Part shown: positions 5,405 through 13,844 of the stretch, one piece after another
Position numbering within the stretch: the stretch's first letter is position 1
Layout: every line of letters starts with the position of its first letter
Source: an uncultured Lachnospiraceae bacterium
Lineage (GTDB): Bacteria; Bacillota; Clostridia; Lachnospirales; Lachnospiraceae
Assembly: GCA_910586095.1 (NCBI GenBank)
Contig: CAJUHQ010000092.1
Coordinates: forward strand, 1 to 13,907
Length of the DNA stretch: 13,907 bases
Reading direction: 5' to 3'
Translations under genes and position numbers: made by a program
Notes under the pieces: generated by a model
Told to the model about the DNA's origin: nothing
The model's input: only the letters and a program-made list of their open reading frames with translations
Database searches by the model: none

Positions 5405-7141
5405 ATGAGAAGCTTACTAGTATATATGAAACAATACAAAAAAGAAAGTGTGCTTGCACCACTTTTTAAGATGCTTGAGGCCTCCTTTGAATTAATGGTG
5501 CCACTCGTGATGGCGGCGATTATCGATCATGGGATCTCAACAAAGGATACAGGCTACATTTTTAAGATGGGCGGAATCCTTGTACTCTTGGCAGTGGTGG
5601 GATTAACTAGTTCTGTCACAGCACAGTATTTTAGTGCACGGGCAGCGGTAGGGTTTGCCACGAAGCTAAGAAATGCACTGTTTTCTCATATACAAGACTT
5701 GTCGTACACAGAGCTAGATACTCTAGGAACAAGTACTCTGATTACACGTATGACAAGTGATGTAAATCAGTTACAAAATGGCGTGAATTTGACACTTCGT
5801 TTACTGCTTCGATCTCCATTTATTGTTTTTGGTGCGATGATTATGGCTTTTACTGTGGATGTAAAAGCAGCTTTAATCTTTGTGGTAGCGATTCCGTTAC
5901 TTGCGATTGTAGTGTTTGGTATTATGATTGTGAGTATGCCATTGTATAAAAAAGTGCAGGCGGCCCTTGATAAAATTTTGGGTAGAACACGTGAAAATCT
6001 TGCAGGGGCCAGGGTGATTCGTGCTTTTTGCAAGGAGGAATCAGAGATTGCAGGTTTTGAGACAGAAAATGAGATTTTGCTCAATACACAAGTATTTGTG
6101 GGCAAGATTTCGGCTGCAATGAATCCAGTCACATACATTATTGTTAATATTGCGCTTGTGGTTTTACTTTGGACAGGTGCAGTTCGTGTAGATAATGGCA
6201 TCATTACACAAGGTGCTGTGGTGGCATTGGTTAATTATATGTCTCAGATTTTAGTAGAGCTTGTTAAGATGGCCAATCTCATCATACAAATTACAAAGGC
6301 ATTAGCCTGTGCAAAGCGAATAGAAAGTGTTTTTGATGTACAAGTCAGCATGGAAAATGGCAGTGTCAAACAGATTATGACACACAACGATCAAGAAGGG
6401 ATTGTATTTGACAAGGTATGTCTTACGTACAATGGTGGCGGTGATGAGTCACTCACAGATATTAATTTTACAGTAAAAATGGGACAGACTATAGGAATTA
6501 TCGGCGGTACAGGTTCTGGAAAAACATCTGTGGTTAATTTAATTCCACGTTTTTATGATGCTACAAAGGGAAGTGTACAGATAGGTAGACGCGACATTAA
6601 AGAGTATGATATTGATACTTTGAGACAAATGATTGGAGTAGTGCCACAAAAGGCAGTTCTTTTTAAAGGAACCATCAGGGAAAATCTTTTGTGGGGAAAT
6701 GAAAATGCTACAGAAGAAGAACTAGAGTATGCACTTGAAGTTTCACAGGCAAAGGAATTTGTGGATACAAAGGAAGGCAGATTAGATTTTATGGTTGCAC
6801 AAGGCGGAAAGAATCTTTCGGGAGGACAAAAGCAACGTCTGACCATAGCACGTGCTATTGTGCGTAGTCCACGTATTCTCATTTTGGATGACAGCGCTTC
6901 GGCTCTAGATTTTGCGACGGATGCAAAATTACGTCAAGCAATCAAAGACATGAACAAGGATATGATTGTAATTATTGTATCGCAGCGTTCATCTTCTATT
7001 CAACATGCGGATCAGATTATTGTCATGGAAGATGGAAGAGTGGCAGGAATTGGAACGCATAATCAGTTACTAGAACAAAATGAGATTTATCAGGAGATTT
7101 ATTATTCTCAGTTTCCCAAGAAAAAGGAAGCAGCGAAGTAG
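5405..7141 (+). CDS. heterodimeric ABC exporter subunit 1, degenerate-site half
   Basis: The product is a 578-residue half-transporter with an N-terminal six-helix export domain (hydrophobic segments about 28-45, 53-75, 130-150, 155-178, 240-262, 270-290) and a C-terminal ATPase. Walker A is GGTGSGKT (367-374), the Q-loop Gln is 415, and the signature LSGGQ (471-475) is intact. Walker B reads LILDDSASALD, so the catalytic Glu is Asp496. The switch histidine is Gln527 (VSQR). These losses mark the non-hydrolytic half of heterodimeric exporters of the BmrCD/TM287-288 type. The start is ATG 5405, supported by AAAGGGAG; the in-frame upstream TTG at 5381 lies before that site. Multidrug or lipid export is likely; the substrate is unknown. 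Confidence 0.95.
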   Translation: MRSLLVYMKQYKKESVLAPLFKMLEASFELMVPLVMAAIIDHGISTKDTGYIFKMGGILVLLAVVGLTSSVTAQYFSARAAVGFATKLRNALFSHIQDLSYTELDTLGTSTLITRMTSDVNQLQNGVNLTLRLLLRSPFIVFGAMIMAFTVDVKAALIFVVAIPLLAIVVFGIMIVSMPLYKKVQAALDKILGRTRENLAGARVIRAFCKEESEIAGFETENEILLNTQVFVGKISAAMNPVTYIIVNIALVVLLWTGAVRVDNGIITQGAVVALVNYMSQILVELVKMANLIIQITKALACAKRIESVFDVQVSMENGSVKQIMTHNDQEGIVFDKVCLTYNGGGDESLTDINFTVKMGQTIGIIGGTGSGKTSVVNLIPRFYDATKGSVQIGRRDIKEYDIDTLRQMIGVVPQKAVLFKGTIRENLLWGNENATEEELEYALEVSQAKEFVDTKEGRLDFMVAQGGKNLSGGQKQRLTIARAIVRSPRILILDDSASALDFATDAKLRQAIKDMNKDMIVIIVSQRSSSIQHADQIIVMEDGRVAGIGTHNQLLEQNEIYQEIYYSQFPKKKEAAK

Positions 7142-7208
7142 TATAAGTGAATCGATTTGTATTTGCGAATGTTGCTTACAAGGATGTCAGCAACGTGGGG
7201 GATTTATT

Positions 7209-8948
7209 ATGAAGAGAAAAAGTAATAAAGAGATTTTAGTAAAAGTTTTGCAACACATAGGAAGATACAAGATTTTTCTGTTTTGTTCAATTGTATTAGC
7301 GGCGATTTCTGTTATATTGACGCTCTATATACCAATTTTGACAGGACAGGCGGTAGATTGTATTTTAGGGCCTAATGCAGTGGATTTTAATGGAATATTG
7401 GGTATACTAAAAACAATGGTGATTGTTATACTGCTCACAGCGGTGGTACAGTGGATTATGAATACTTGCAACAATAAGATGGCGTATCAGGTGGTGCGTG
7501 ATGTGCGTGATGAAGCATTTAAGAAGTTAGAGATTTTGCCGCTCAAATATATTGATGGACATTCGCACGGGGATATTGTAAGCCGAATTATAGCAGATGT
7601 CGATCAATTTTCTGATGGATTGCTTATGGGATTTACTCAGCTTTTTACAGGAGTAGTGACAATTGTAGGAACATTGATTTTTATGTTATCTATCAGTGTA
7701 TCTACAACAATTGTAGTTGTTATTTTGACACCATTATCCTTTTTTATCGCAGGTTTTATTGCCAAACGCACATTTAATATGTCAAAGGCACAGTCAGAGA
7801 TTCGAGGAGAACAGACAGCTCTCATTGATGAGATGATCGGAAATGAAAAGGTGGTCAAAGCATTTGGTCATGAACCACAAATTATGAATCAATTTGATGA
7901 GATTAATGGTAGGCTGCAAAAAGCGAGCGTCAAGGCAATCTTTTTTTCTTCACTGACGAATCCATGCACACGATTTGTAAACAGCCTCGTGTATGCAGGG
8001 GTGGGGATATTAGGAGCGTTTCTTGCGATTAAAGGGCGTATTAGTGTAGGACAACTAACTAGCTTCTTAAGTTATGCCAATCAGTACACAAAACCATTTA
8101 ATGAGATTTCTGGAGTAGTGACAGAGTTACAGACAGCACTTGCCTGCGCAGGAAGAGTTTTTGAGTTTATTGAGGAAGAATCACAGATCCCAGATCAAGA
8201 AAATGCAGTAGTTCTAGATGCATCTAAGGGACACATTCAGATGAAGAATGTATATTTTTCGTATAATGAGGGACAAAAATTAATACAAGGATTTCATCTA
8301 GATGTTCAACCAGGGCAGCGGGTTGCAATTGTAGGGCCTACAGGATGTGGTAAAACTACTGTCATAAATTTGTTGATGCGCTTCTATGATGTTAATAGTG
8401 GAAGTATTCAGATAGATGGTGTGGATATTCGGCAAATGACACGCAAAAGTCTGCGTGAAAATTTTGGTATGGTGCTTCAGGAGACTTGGCTAAAGACAGG
8501 AACAATTCGTGAGAATATCGTGATGGGAAAACCAGACGCAACACAGGATGAAGTTGTAGCAGCGGCTAAAGCGGCACATGCACATAGTTTTATTAAGCGT
8601 TTGCCTATGGGGTATGATACAGTAATCACAGAGGACGGTGGAAGTCTTTCCCAGGGACAAAAGCAATTATTGTGCATTACTAGAGTAATGTTGTGCTTGC
8701 CCCCTATGCTGATCTTAGACGAGGCGACATCCTCAATAGATACACGCACAGAGATCAAGATTTCACAGGCATTTCATACCTTGATGAAAGGAAGAACAAG
8801 CTTTATTGTGGCGCACAGGCTTTCTACTATTCGGGAGGCAGATATTATTCTTGTCATGAAGGATGGAAATATTATTGAGCAAGGAAACCATGAGACACTT
8901 TTGGCAAAAGAGAACGGATTCTATGCAAAGTTGTATCAAAGTCAGTAA
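7209..8948 (+). CDS. heterodimeric ABC exporter subunit 2, catalytic half
   Basis: The product is a 579-residue half-transporter with six membrane segments in residues ~20-310 and a C-terminal ATPase. Walker A is GPTGCGKT (376-383), the Q-loop is Gln424, Walker B is LILDE with catalytic Glu505, and the switch His536 is in AHRLST. The signature motif is the non-canonical LSQGQ (480-484). Its intact Walker motifs pair with the LSGGQ of subunit 1 to make the active site. Its LSQGQ faces the degenerate motifs of subunit 1. GGGGGA lies six nt before the ATG, and the gap to subunit 1 is 67 nt, so the genes form one operon. In-frame codons upstream of this ATG overlap subunit 1 and lack a ribosome binding site. 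Confidence 0.95.
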   Translation: MKRKSNKEILVKVLQHIGRYKIFLFCSIVLAAISVILTLYIPILTGQAVDCILGPNAVDFNGILGILKTMVIVILLTAVVQWIMNTCNNKMAYQVVRDVRDEAFKKLEILPLKYIDGHSHGDIVSRIIADVDQFSDGLLMGFTQLFTGVVTIVGTLIFMLSISVSTTIVVVILTPLSFFIAGFIAKRTFNMSKAQSEIRGEQTALIDEMIGNEKVVKAFGHEPQIMNQFDEINGRLQKASVKAIFFSSLTNPCTRFVNSLVYAGVGILGAFLAIKGRISVGQLTSFLSYANQYTKPFNEISGVVTELQTALACAGRVFEFIEEESQIPDQENAVVLDASKGHIQMKNVYFSYNEGQKLIQGFHLDVQPGQRVAIVGPTGCGKTTVINLLMRFYDVNSGSIQIDGVDIRQMTRKSLRENFGMVLQETWLKTGTIRENIVMGKPDATQDEVVAAAKAAHAHSFIKRLPMGYDTVITEDGGSLSQGQKQLLCITRVMLCLPPMLILDEATSSIDTRTEIKISQAFHTLMKGRTSFIVAHRLSTIREADIILVMKDGNIIEQGNHETLLAKENGFYAKLYQSQ

Positions 8949-9136
8949 AAAGAAGAAAGTTTGTTTTGTTAGAAAAATAGGATACAGGTTATAGTGGAAA
9001 TGCAGGAGCATAAAAGTACCATAGAAAGATAAAATATAGTATTTTAATAGAATAATAGTAGGTCTACAATATAGAATCTTGATTTGGGTGTGCAGTGACA
9101 GATGACTGTTGATTGGGCTGATTAGGGGGATGGAGA

Positions 9137-10099
9137 ATGATTAGTAGATTGCTGAATATTTCGGATTACAGCATAGTGGGGTTTCTTGGAGTAGTGTTTG
9201 CGTATTTATTTACATGTCTTTTGCTTGGAGCAGGAATGAACAAGCTGCCACGAGATCACGGGCGCGAGTTTGCACATGATGGAGCGCTTTCAGCAGGGAA
9301 ACCACGCGGCGCAGGTTTTGTGTTTATTTTAGTGTTTGTATTATCTGTGTTAGTTTTTGGAACCGTTGATACAGAGATGATTATTTATTTGATTCTTACA
9401 GTGGCAGCAATGATGACAGGATACCTAGATGACTGTTCTAAGGTATCGTGGGGGGAGCTTAGAAAAGGATTGCTTGATCTGGTAATTGCTGTTATGGCAG
9501 CGGTTACAATGGTAAACTTTAATGGAAGTACAGTAGTGCTTGCACTAGCAGGGCAGACGATTGTGTTTAGTCCTATTGTTTATGGTATTCTCGCAGTTAT
9601 TTTGGTATGGGGTTCGATCAATGTGACCAATTGTGCAGATGGAGTGGATGGCTTGTCTGGTACGCTTGCAATTATAACACTCGCTACAATTTATGTGATT
9701 ATGAATAGGGTGGAGTGTGCACCAGAATTTTCTTATAGTATATTGCTATTTATTGCTTGTATTTTGGGGTATTTGTGGTTTAATGCCACGCCGAGTAGAC
9801 TGCTTATGGGGGATGCTGGTTCTCGTGCAATGGGGCTTTTTATTGCTATTGCAGTGATGAAAATGGGAAGTCCGTTTTTGTATTTTTTGGTGGCTCTCAT
9901 GTTGATGCTTGATGGTGGGCTTGGTTTAGTAAAAGTTTCGCTTTTGCGGTTTTTAAAGATTAAAATTTTAACGAAGGTAAGAACTCCTTTACATGACCAT
10001 GTACGAAAAAATATGGGATGGTCAAATGCACAAACAGTTTTTAAATTTGCAATTATACAAATCTTGATCTCTGCGGCAGTGGTATGGATGGTGTATTAA
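9137..10099 (+). CDS. mraY: MraY-family phospho-sugar transferase to polyprenyl phosphate
   Basis: The product is a 320-residue polytopic membrane protein of the MraY/WecA superfamily. MraY moves phospho-MurNAc-pentapeptide from UDP to undecaprenyl phosphate to make lipid I for peptidoglycan. Family motifs appear in order: LPRDHGREF and GKPRGAG near the N-terminus, the Asp pair in GYLDD (98-99), NCADGVDGL (165-173), MGDAGS (224-229) and PLHDH (284-288), followed by GWS. The last motif is HDH where MraY usually has HHH, and the N-terminal region diverges from typical MraY. Membrane segments of about 20 residues fill the rest. No division or wall genes adjoin it, so it could be the main MraY or a paralogue. 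The start is backed by GGGGGA about seven nt upstream. Confidence 0.85.
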   Translation: MISRLLNISDYSIVGFLGVVFAYLFTCLLLGAGMNKLPRDHGREFAHDGALSAGKPRGAGFVFILVFVLSVLVFGTVDTEMIIYLILTVAAMMTGYLDDCSKVSWGELRKGLLDLVIAVMAAVTMVNFNGSTVVLALAGQTIVFSPIVYGILAVILVWGSINVTNCADGVDGLSGTLAIITLATIYVIMNRVECAPEFSYSILLFIACILGYLWFNATPSRLLMGDAGSRAMGLFIAIAVMKMGSPFLYFLVALMLMLDGGLGLVKVSLLRFLKIKILTKVRTPLHDHVRKNMGWSNAQTVFKFAIIQILISAAVVWMVY

Positions 10100-10103
10100 A
10101 GGG

Positions 10104-10132
10104 TTGACAGTATCGAACAAATGTATTATACT
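10104..10132 (+). promoter_or_regulatory. near-consensus promoter of the hydrolase gene
   Basis: TTGACA (10104-10109), a 17-nt spacer and TATACT (10127-10132) begin five nt after the mraY stop. A ~125-nt leader follows, containing a 7-bp hairpin ATACGTT-CGTGA-AACGTAT just past the start site. Confidence 0.8.
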
Positions 10133-10263
10133 ACGAATACAGAATATACGTTCGTGAAACGTATTGGTAAAACAAAAAGTAACAATTAGTAGTTTTTGAC
10201 CGCAAATTTATGAAGGGAATGTAGATATATCGTTTTCATGTCAAGAAAGGAGTATGGTTAAAA

Positions 10264-11196
10264 ATGGGGAAGAAAGAGTTTAGGATACCATCACGCGATG
10301 GTGTTCATAAGTTGCATGTAGTTTTGTGGGAGCCAGAAGGTGATATTCGGGGAGTAGTACAAATTTCGCATGGAATGACAGAGATGATAGAACGCTATGA
10401 GGATTTTGCGCTGTTTTTGAATAAAAATGGATATGTTGTGATAGGAAACGATCATTTAGGGCATGGGTTGACGGCTGGAAATGCAAGTGATCTGGGATAT
10501 TTTTGTCCAGAAAAGATGGGGGCCACTGTGGTGACAGACTTGCATCGAACAACGCGGATTGCAAAGAAAAAATATCCTCATAAACCATATATTTTGTTTG
10601 GTCACAGTATGGGATCATTTATAGCAAGACGCTATATTATGACATATGGAATGGAATTAGATGGTGCAATAATTTGTGGAACAGGAACTAAGAGCCGCCT
10701 TGTGCTCTGGTCAGGAAAATGGACCGCAGCCATTATCAGGCTTGTATGTGGGGATCAGTTTCGCTCTAAGCTATTAGAAAAAGGTGCTTTTTCTTCTTAT
10801 CAGAAGAAAATACTCAATCCACGTACAGAGAATGATTGGTTGACAAGAGACGAAAGTGTAGTAGATTTTTATAGGAATAATCCTTATTGCAATTTCAATT
10901 TTACAGTAAATGGTTATCGTACCTTATTTGATGTATTGTCATTTATACAAGATAAGCATCATATTAGACAAATTCCCGATTCGTTGCCATTGCTGTTTGT
11001 AGCGGGAGAAGCCGATCCAGTAGGCAATTATGGAAAAGGTGTCAAAAAAGTGTATCAATCATATCAGGCAGCAGGACTGAAAGACTTAAGTATTAAGCTT
11101 TATCCTGAAGATAGACACGAAATTTTGAATGAATTGGACAAGGATACAGTATATCAAGATATTCTAGGCTGGATTTTGGAGAAGACAAAGGTATAG
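10264..11196 (+). CDS. alpha/beta hydrolase, lysophospholipase / monoacylglycerol lipase-like
   Basis: The product is a 310-residue soluble serine hydrolase with no signal peptide. The oxyanion region SHGMTE (35-40) is followed by GNDHLGHG (61-68), the nucleophile elbow GHSMG (113-117, Ser115), an acid AGEADPVG (Asp251) and RHEILNE (His285). This is the order and spacing of the Hydrolase_4 (serine aminopeptidase S33-like) group, which includes lysophospholipases and monoglyceride lipases. It likely cleaves an acyl ester from a lipid; the exact substrate cannot be read from sequence. AAGGAG lies 11 nt before the ATG. The gene has its own strong promoter and is not tightly linked to tadA, 240 nt downstream. 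Confidence 0.9.
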   Translation: MGKKEFRIPSRDGVHKLHVVLWEPEGDIRGVVQISHGMTEMIERYEDFALFLNKNGYVVIGNDHLGHGLTAGNASDLGYFCPEKMGATVVTDLHRTTRIAKKKYPHKPYILFGHSMGSFIARRYIMTYGMELDGAIICGTGTKSRLVLWSGKWTAAIIRLVCGDQFRSKLLEKGAFSSYQKKILNPRTENDWLTRDESVVDFYRNNPYCNFNFTVNGYRTLFDVLSFIQDKHHIRQIPDSLPLLFVAGEADPVGNYGKGVKKVYQSYQAAGLKDLSIKLYPEDRHEILNELDKDTVYQDILGWILEKTKV

Positions 11197-11437
11197 AGGA
11201 TATTAAGTAAGAGACAAAATTAGTAAGCTCAGCAAAAAAGGTTATCTATTGTAAAATTATTAAAAGTTTTATAGTAATGCTGTATCTTGGTAATGTTTTG
11301 CATTTCGTTGTATTTTGTGATGTGAAGTTTTTAAAGGGCTGTACTTGTACAACAGAGTGTAAATAATGCAACTGCTTTTATTTGTGATCGAGTAGTAGAT
11401 AAAATCATAACTTTATATGGATAAAGAGGACATAGAT

Positions 11438-11962
11438 ATGGCAAGACAAGAGGAAATGCGCGACTCATGTGAGGATGAACGCTACATGAGAGAGGCCATA
11501 AAACAGGCAAAAAAGGCGTATTTGTTAGGAGAAGTACCAATTGGTTGTGTCATTGTATACGACAAGAAGATTATAGGGCGAGGCTATAATCGAAGAAATA
11601 CAGATAAAAGTACGCTTGCGCATGCAGAGATAACCGCAATTAAAAAGGCGAGTAAAATTATAGGGGATTGGCGATTAGAAGGGTGTACGTTGTATGTGAC
11701 ACTCGAGCCTTGCCAAATGTGTGCAGGAGCAATTGTACAAGCACGTATTGCACGTGTTGTAATGGCATGTATGAATCCCAAGGCAGGATGTGCGGGTTCC
11801 GTGTTAAATATTTTGAATATGGATGCATTTAATCATCAAGTAGAAACGGTACAAGGAGTTCTAGAACAGGAGTGTTCTACATTGTTGAAAACTTTTTTTA
11901 AGGAACTTCGAGCTAGAAATAAAAAGACTAAGGAAATGGCAAGCAAAGGAGATCAATGCTAA
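11438..11962 (+). CDS. tadA: tRNA-specific adenosine deaminase TadA
   Basis: TadA deaminates adenosine 34 of tRNA-Arg(ACG) to inosine. The zinc site and catalytic Glu are visible as HAE and PCQMC (residues 62-64 and 91-95 from this start). GEVPIGCVIV and the following NRR of the cytidine-deaminase fold precede them. I chose the ATG at 11438 because AAAGAGGA lies seven nt before it; the in-frame ATG at 11417 has no ribosome binding site. This gives 174 residues, near the usual length, with a short basic C-terminal extension (ARNKKTKEMASK). The stop codon directly abuts the next gene's ATG. Confidence 0.95.
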   Translation: MARQEEMRDSCEDERYMREAIKQAKKAYLLGEVPIGCVIVYDKKIIGRGYNRRNTDKSTLAHAEITAIKKASKIIGDWRLEGCTLYVTLEPCQMCAGAIVQARIARVVMACMNPKAGCAGSVLNILNMDAFNHQVETVQGVLEQECSTLLKTFFKELRARNKKTKEMASKGDQC

Positions 11963-12919
11963 ATGGATGAAATCGCAGTACTGATACCATGCTTTAATGA
12001 AAGTAAGACTATCGAAAAGGTGGTGAGAGATTTTAGGAAGGCATTGCCAGAAGCGGTAATTTATGTGTATGACAACAACTCGAATGACGGAACAGATGAG
12101 ATTGCAAGACGCGCAGGAGCACAGGTGCGTTATGAGTATCAACAAGGAAAAGGAAATGTTATTCGAAGAATGTTTCGCGAAGTGGATGCAAAGTGTTATG
12201 TTATGGTGGACGGAGATGATACATATCCTGCGGAGGCGGCAGTACAGCTATGTGAAGCAGTACTAGAAAGAAGTGCGGATATGGTAGTGGGGGACAGGCT
12301 ATCGTCATCGTATTTTGAGGAAAATAAACGACCATTTCACAATATGGGCAATTCACTTGTGCGAAAAGCAATCAACAGCATGTTTAAAAGTGATATTCGC
12401 GATATTATGACAGGATATCGCGCATTTAGCTATCAATTTGTTAAATCTTTTCCTGTTTTGTCAAAGGGATTTGAAATTGAAACAGAGATGAGTATTCATG
12501 CTATAGATAAAAATATGCGCGTTGAGAATATAGTGATACAATACCGTGACAGACCAGAAGGAAGTGTCTCTAAACTAAACACATATTCGGATGGCATTAG
12601 AGTTCTATTGACAATTTTACGCTTATATAAGAATTATAAGCCAATGGGATTTTTTACATGGATAGCAGCATTATTGACCTTTGTGTCTACAATATTTTTG
12701 ATTCCTGTGTTAAAACAATATTTTGACACAGGGTTGGTTGAACGTTTTCCAACCTTGATTGTGTGTTGTTTTGTTTATTTGTCAGCGATTCAAGCATTTT
12801 TTGCAGGAATTACACTTTCCACAATGAAGCAAAAAAATATGCAAGATTATGAATATAACTTGACCGCGCTTAATACTGAGTATAAAAAGAAGCTAAAGGA
12901 GCAGGAAGATATAAAATAA
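11963..12919 (+). CDS. membrane-anchored family 2 glycosyltransferase (polyprenyl-phosphate sugar transferase type)
   Basis: The product is a 318-residue enzyme with an N-terminal GT-A domain: the nucleotide-binding start LIPCFNE (7-13), the YDNNSNDGT segment (36-44) and a metal-binding MVDGDDTYP (81-89). GYRAFS (151-156) and the acceptor-side RPEGSVSKL (197-205) are typical of dolichol/undecaprenyl-phosphate mannosyl- or glucosyl-transferases. Two C-terminal helices (about 229-250 and 263-285) anchor it, and a charged tail ends the protein. It probably loads a sugar from a nucleotide donor onto undecaprenyl phosphate. Its ATG follows the tadA TAA with no gap, and its AAAGGAG lies inside the tadA end, so the two are co-transcribed and probably translationally coupled. 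Confidence 0.9.
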   Translation: MDEIAVLIPCFNESKTIEKVVRDFRKALPEAVIYVYDNNSNDGTDEIARRAGAQVRYEYQQGKGNVIRRMFREVDAKCYVMVDGDDTYPAEAAVQLCEAVLERSADMVVGDRLSSSYFEENKRPFHNMGNSLVRKAINSMFKSDIRDIMTGYRAFSYQFVKSFPVLSKGFEIETEMSIHAIDKNMRVENIVIQYRDRPEGSVSKLNTYSDGIRVLLTILRLYKNYKPMGFFTWIAALLTFVSTIFLIPVLKQYFDTGLVERFPTLIVCCFVYLSAIQAFFAGITLSTMKQKNMQDYEYNLTALNTEYKKKLKEQEDIK

Positions 12920-12966
12920 GCGGCTGGATTAATATGAATTAAACTAAAAATTTTTGATTTTCCATC

Positions 12967-13009
12967 CTGGCATTTAATTATAGAAGTAAAGAAAATTATG
13001 CCAGTTTTT
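12967..13009 (+). terminator. terminator of the tadA-glycosyltransferase operon
   Basis: CTGGCAT (12967-12973) pairs with ATGCCAG (12998-13004), followed by TTTTT. The loop is 24 nt with some extra A-T pairing. The right arm overlaps the last codons of the convergent gene. Confidence 0.55.
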
Positions 13010-13601
13010 GCAGAGTTTGTACAATGCTATCTCGTAGCAAGGAATTAATATTTTGTGCCTGTTGAATTAAAGAGGAAATTTTTTCGGGAGTGCCATTTTC
13101 TTGATAAAGTTGCGCCAACAGATAATAGGATTTACTCACGTCGGTTCCTGTGGAGATAGCAAATTCTAATACAGTGATGGCGTGTACATCTTCACCGTTT
13201 TTATGGAGCAATTCTGCAAGTTTTTGTAGGAGAGTAACTAAATTAGTGTAATGAATATCAAAATCACTTAATATATTAATATTGGCAGTACCATATGTAA
13301 GCTTGAGATCAGTGTTTGTATATCCAGTTAGATTTACAATTTTGCAGGAGGACAAGTCTCTTAAATCTGTGAGACAGTTATTGATTTCTTCGGAATTGCA
13401 TGCAGGTTGCAGTTCTAGGATCTCATCAGGGATAGTGATATAATGTAACCCATCGAGCGATTTTTTGCGAGTGAAGTTTGCTCTCCTTTCACGTTCCCAA
13501 AATAAGGCATCCATTTTTGCCTCTTTTCTCTTGCTTTTTTGTAGATTGAAAAAAAGAACAATACAAAATAGTAGAGTGCTTGAAAAAATAATGAAATTCA
13601 T
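12996..13601 (-). CDS. membrane-anchored TPR-like protein, function unknown
   Basis: The product has 201 residues. One N-terminal membrane helix (MNFIIFSSTLLFCIVLFF) is followed by a basic stop-transfer stretch (KSKRKEAK), so the bulk should be cytoplasmic. The central part is unrecognised. The C-terminal ~70 residues (AELLHKNGEDVHAI to SLIQQAQNI) look like two TPR-type helical hairpins, with the pattern 'YYLLAQLYQENGTPEKI'. I chose the ATG at 13599-13601 because AAAGGAT lies seven nt upstream. A longer frame from 13652 would overlap the divergent gene and lacks support. A TATAAT on the minus strand at 13711-13716, with a weak -35, could be its promoter. A role as a scaffold is a guess. Confidence 0.8.
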   Translation of the reverse strand: MNFIIFSSTLLFCIVLFFNLQKSKRKEAKMDALFWERERRANFTRKKSLDGLHYITIPDEILELQPACNSEEINNCLTDLRDLSSCKIVNLTGYTNTDLKLTYGTANINILSDFDIHYTNLVTLLQKLAELLHKNGEDVHAITVLEFAISTGTDVSKSYYLLAQLYQENGTPEKISSLIQQAQNINSLLRDSIVQTLQKLA

Positions 13602-13608
13602 ATATAAT
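13580..13608 (+). promoter_or_regulatory. promoter of the 35-residue membrane peptide, inside the neighbour's start region
   Basis: TTGAAA (13580-13585), a 17-nt spacer and TATAAT (13603-13608). The -35 and spacer lie within the first codons of the leftward gene, and the -10 sits between that gene's start codon and its ribosome binding site. The predicted leader is about 24 nt. Confidence 0.75.
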
Positions 13609-13638
13609 ATCCTTTCGAAAAGGGGTGAGACAACCATC

Positions 13639-13746
13639 ATGAATATGAACAATAAAAAGAATCAGCGCATGGTTGCTGCTGTGATTGCAGTTATATTGGT
13701 ACTAGTTATGATTATACCGCTTGTTGCCAGTGTTGCAGGGTACTAA
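13639..13746 (+). CDS. 35-residue single-span membrane peptide
   Basis: The ORF encodes 35 residues: a basic start (MNMNNKKNQR) followed by one hydrophobic helix (VAAVIAVILVLVMIIPLVAS). This N-in small membrane protein layout resembles Prli42-like stressosome-associated peptides and other conserved Firmicutes miniproteins. I am not certain of the family. AAGGGGTGA lies about 11 nt before the ATG, and a consensus promoter precedes it. It is divergent from the TPR-like membrane protein, with only 37 nt between start codons, so the two may act together at the membrane. Confidence 0.75.
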   Translation: MNMNNKKNQRMVAAVIAVILVLVMIIPLVASVAGY

Positions 13747-13818
13747 CAGTTTCTGAACAGTAATATTATAGTATAATTTTTCAGATGTGTAAAGTGATTA
13801 TTCGTTATCCCTCAAGGG

Positions 13819-13839
13819 TGAAGGAGGACCTTCATTTTT
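13819..13839 (+). terminator. hairpin with T run after the small membrane peptide
   Basis: TGAAGG-AGGA-CCTTCA is followed by TTTTT. The stem is only 6 bp, so it could be a weak terminator. Its AAGGAGGA is also a perfect ribosome-binding-like sequence masked by the stem. Confidence 0.45.
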
Positions 13840-13844
13840 GAAAG

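Noticed and set aside
7080..7208. 43-residue N-terminal extension of exporter subunit 2
   Set aside because: It overlaps the end of subunit 1, is not hydrophobic or family-like, and the ATG at 7209 has its own ribosome binding site.
13602..13652. 17-residue extension of the TPR-like protein
   Set aside because: It would overlap the divergent small gene, and the ATG at 13601 is preceded by AAAGGAT.
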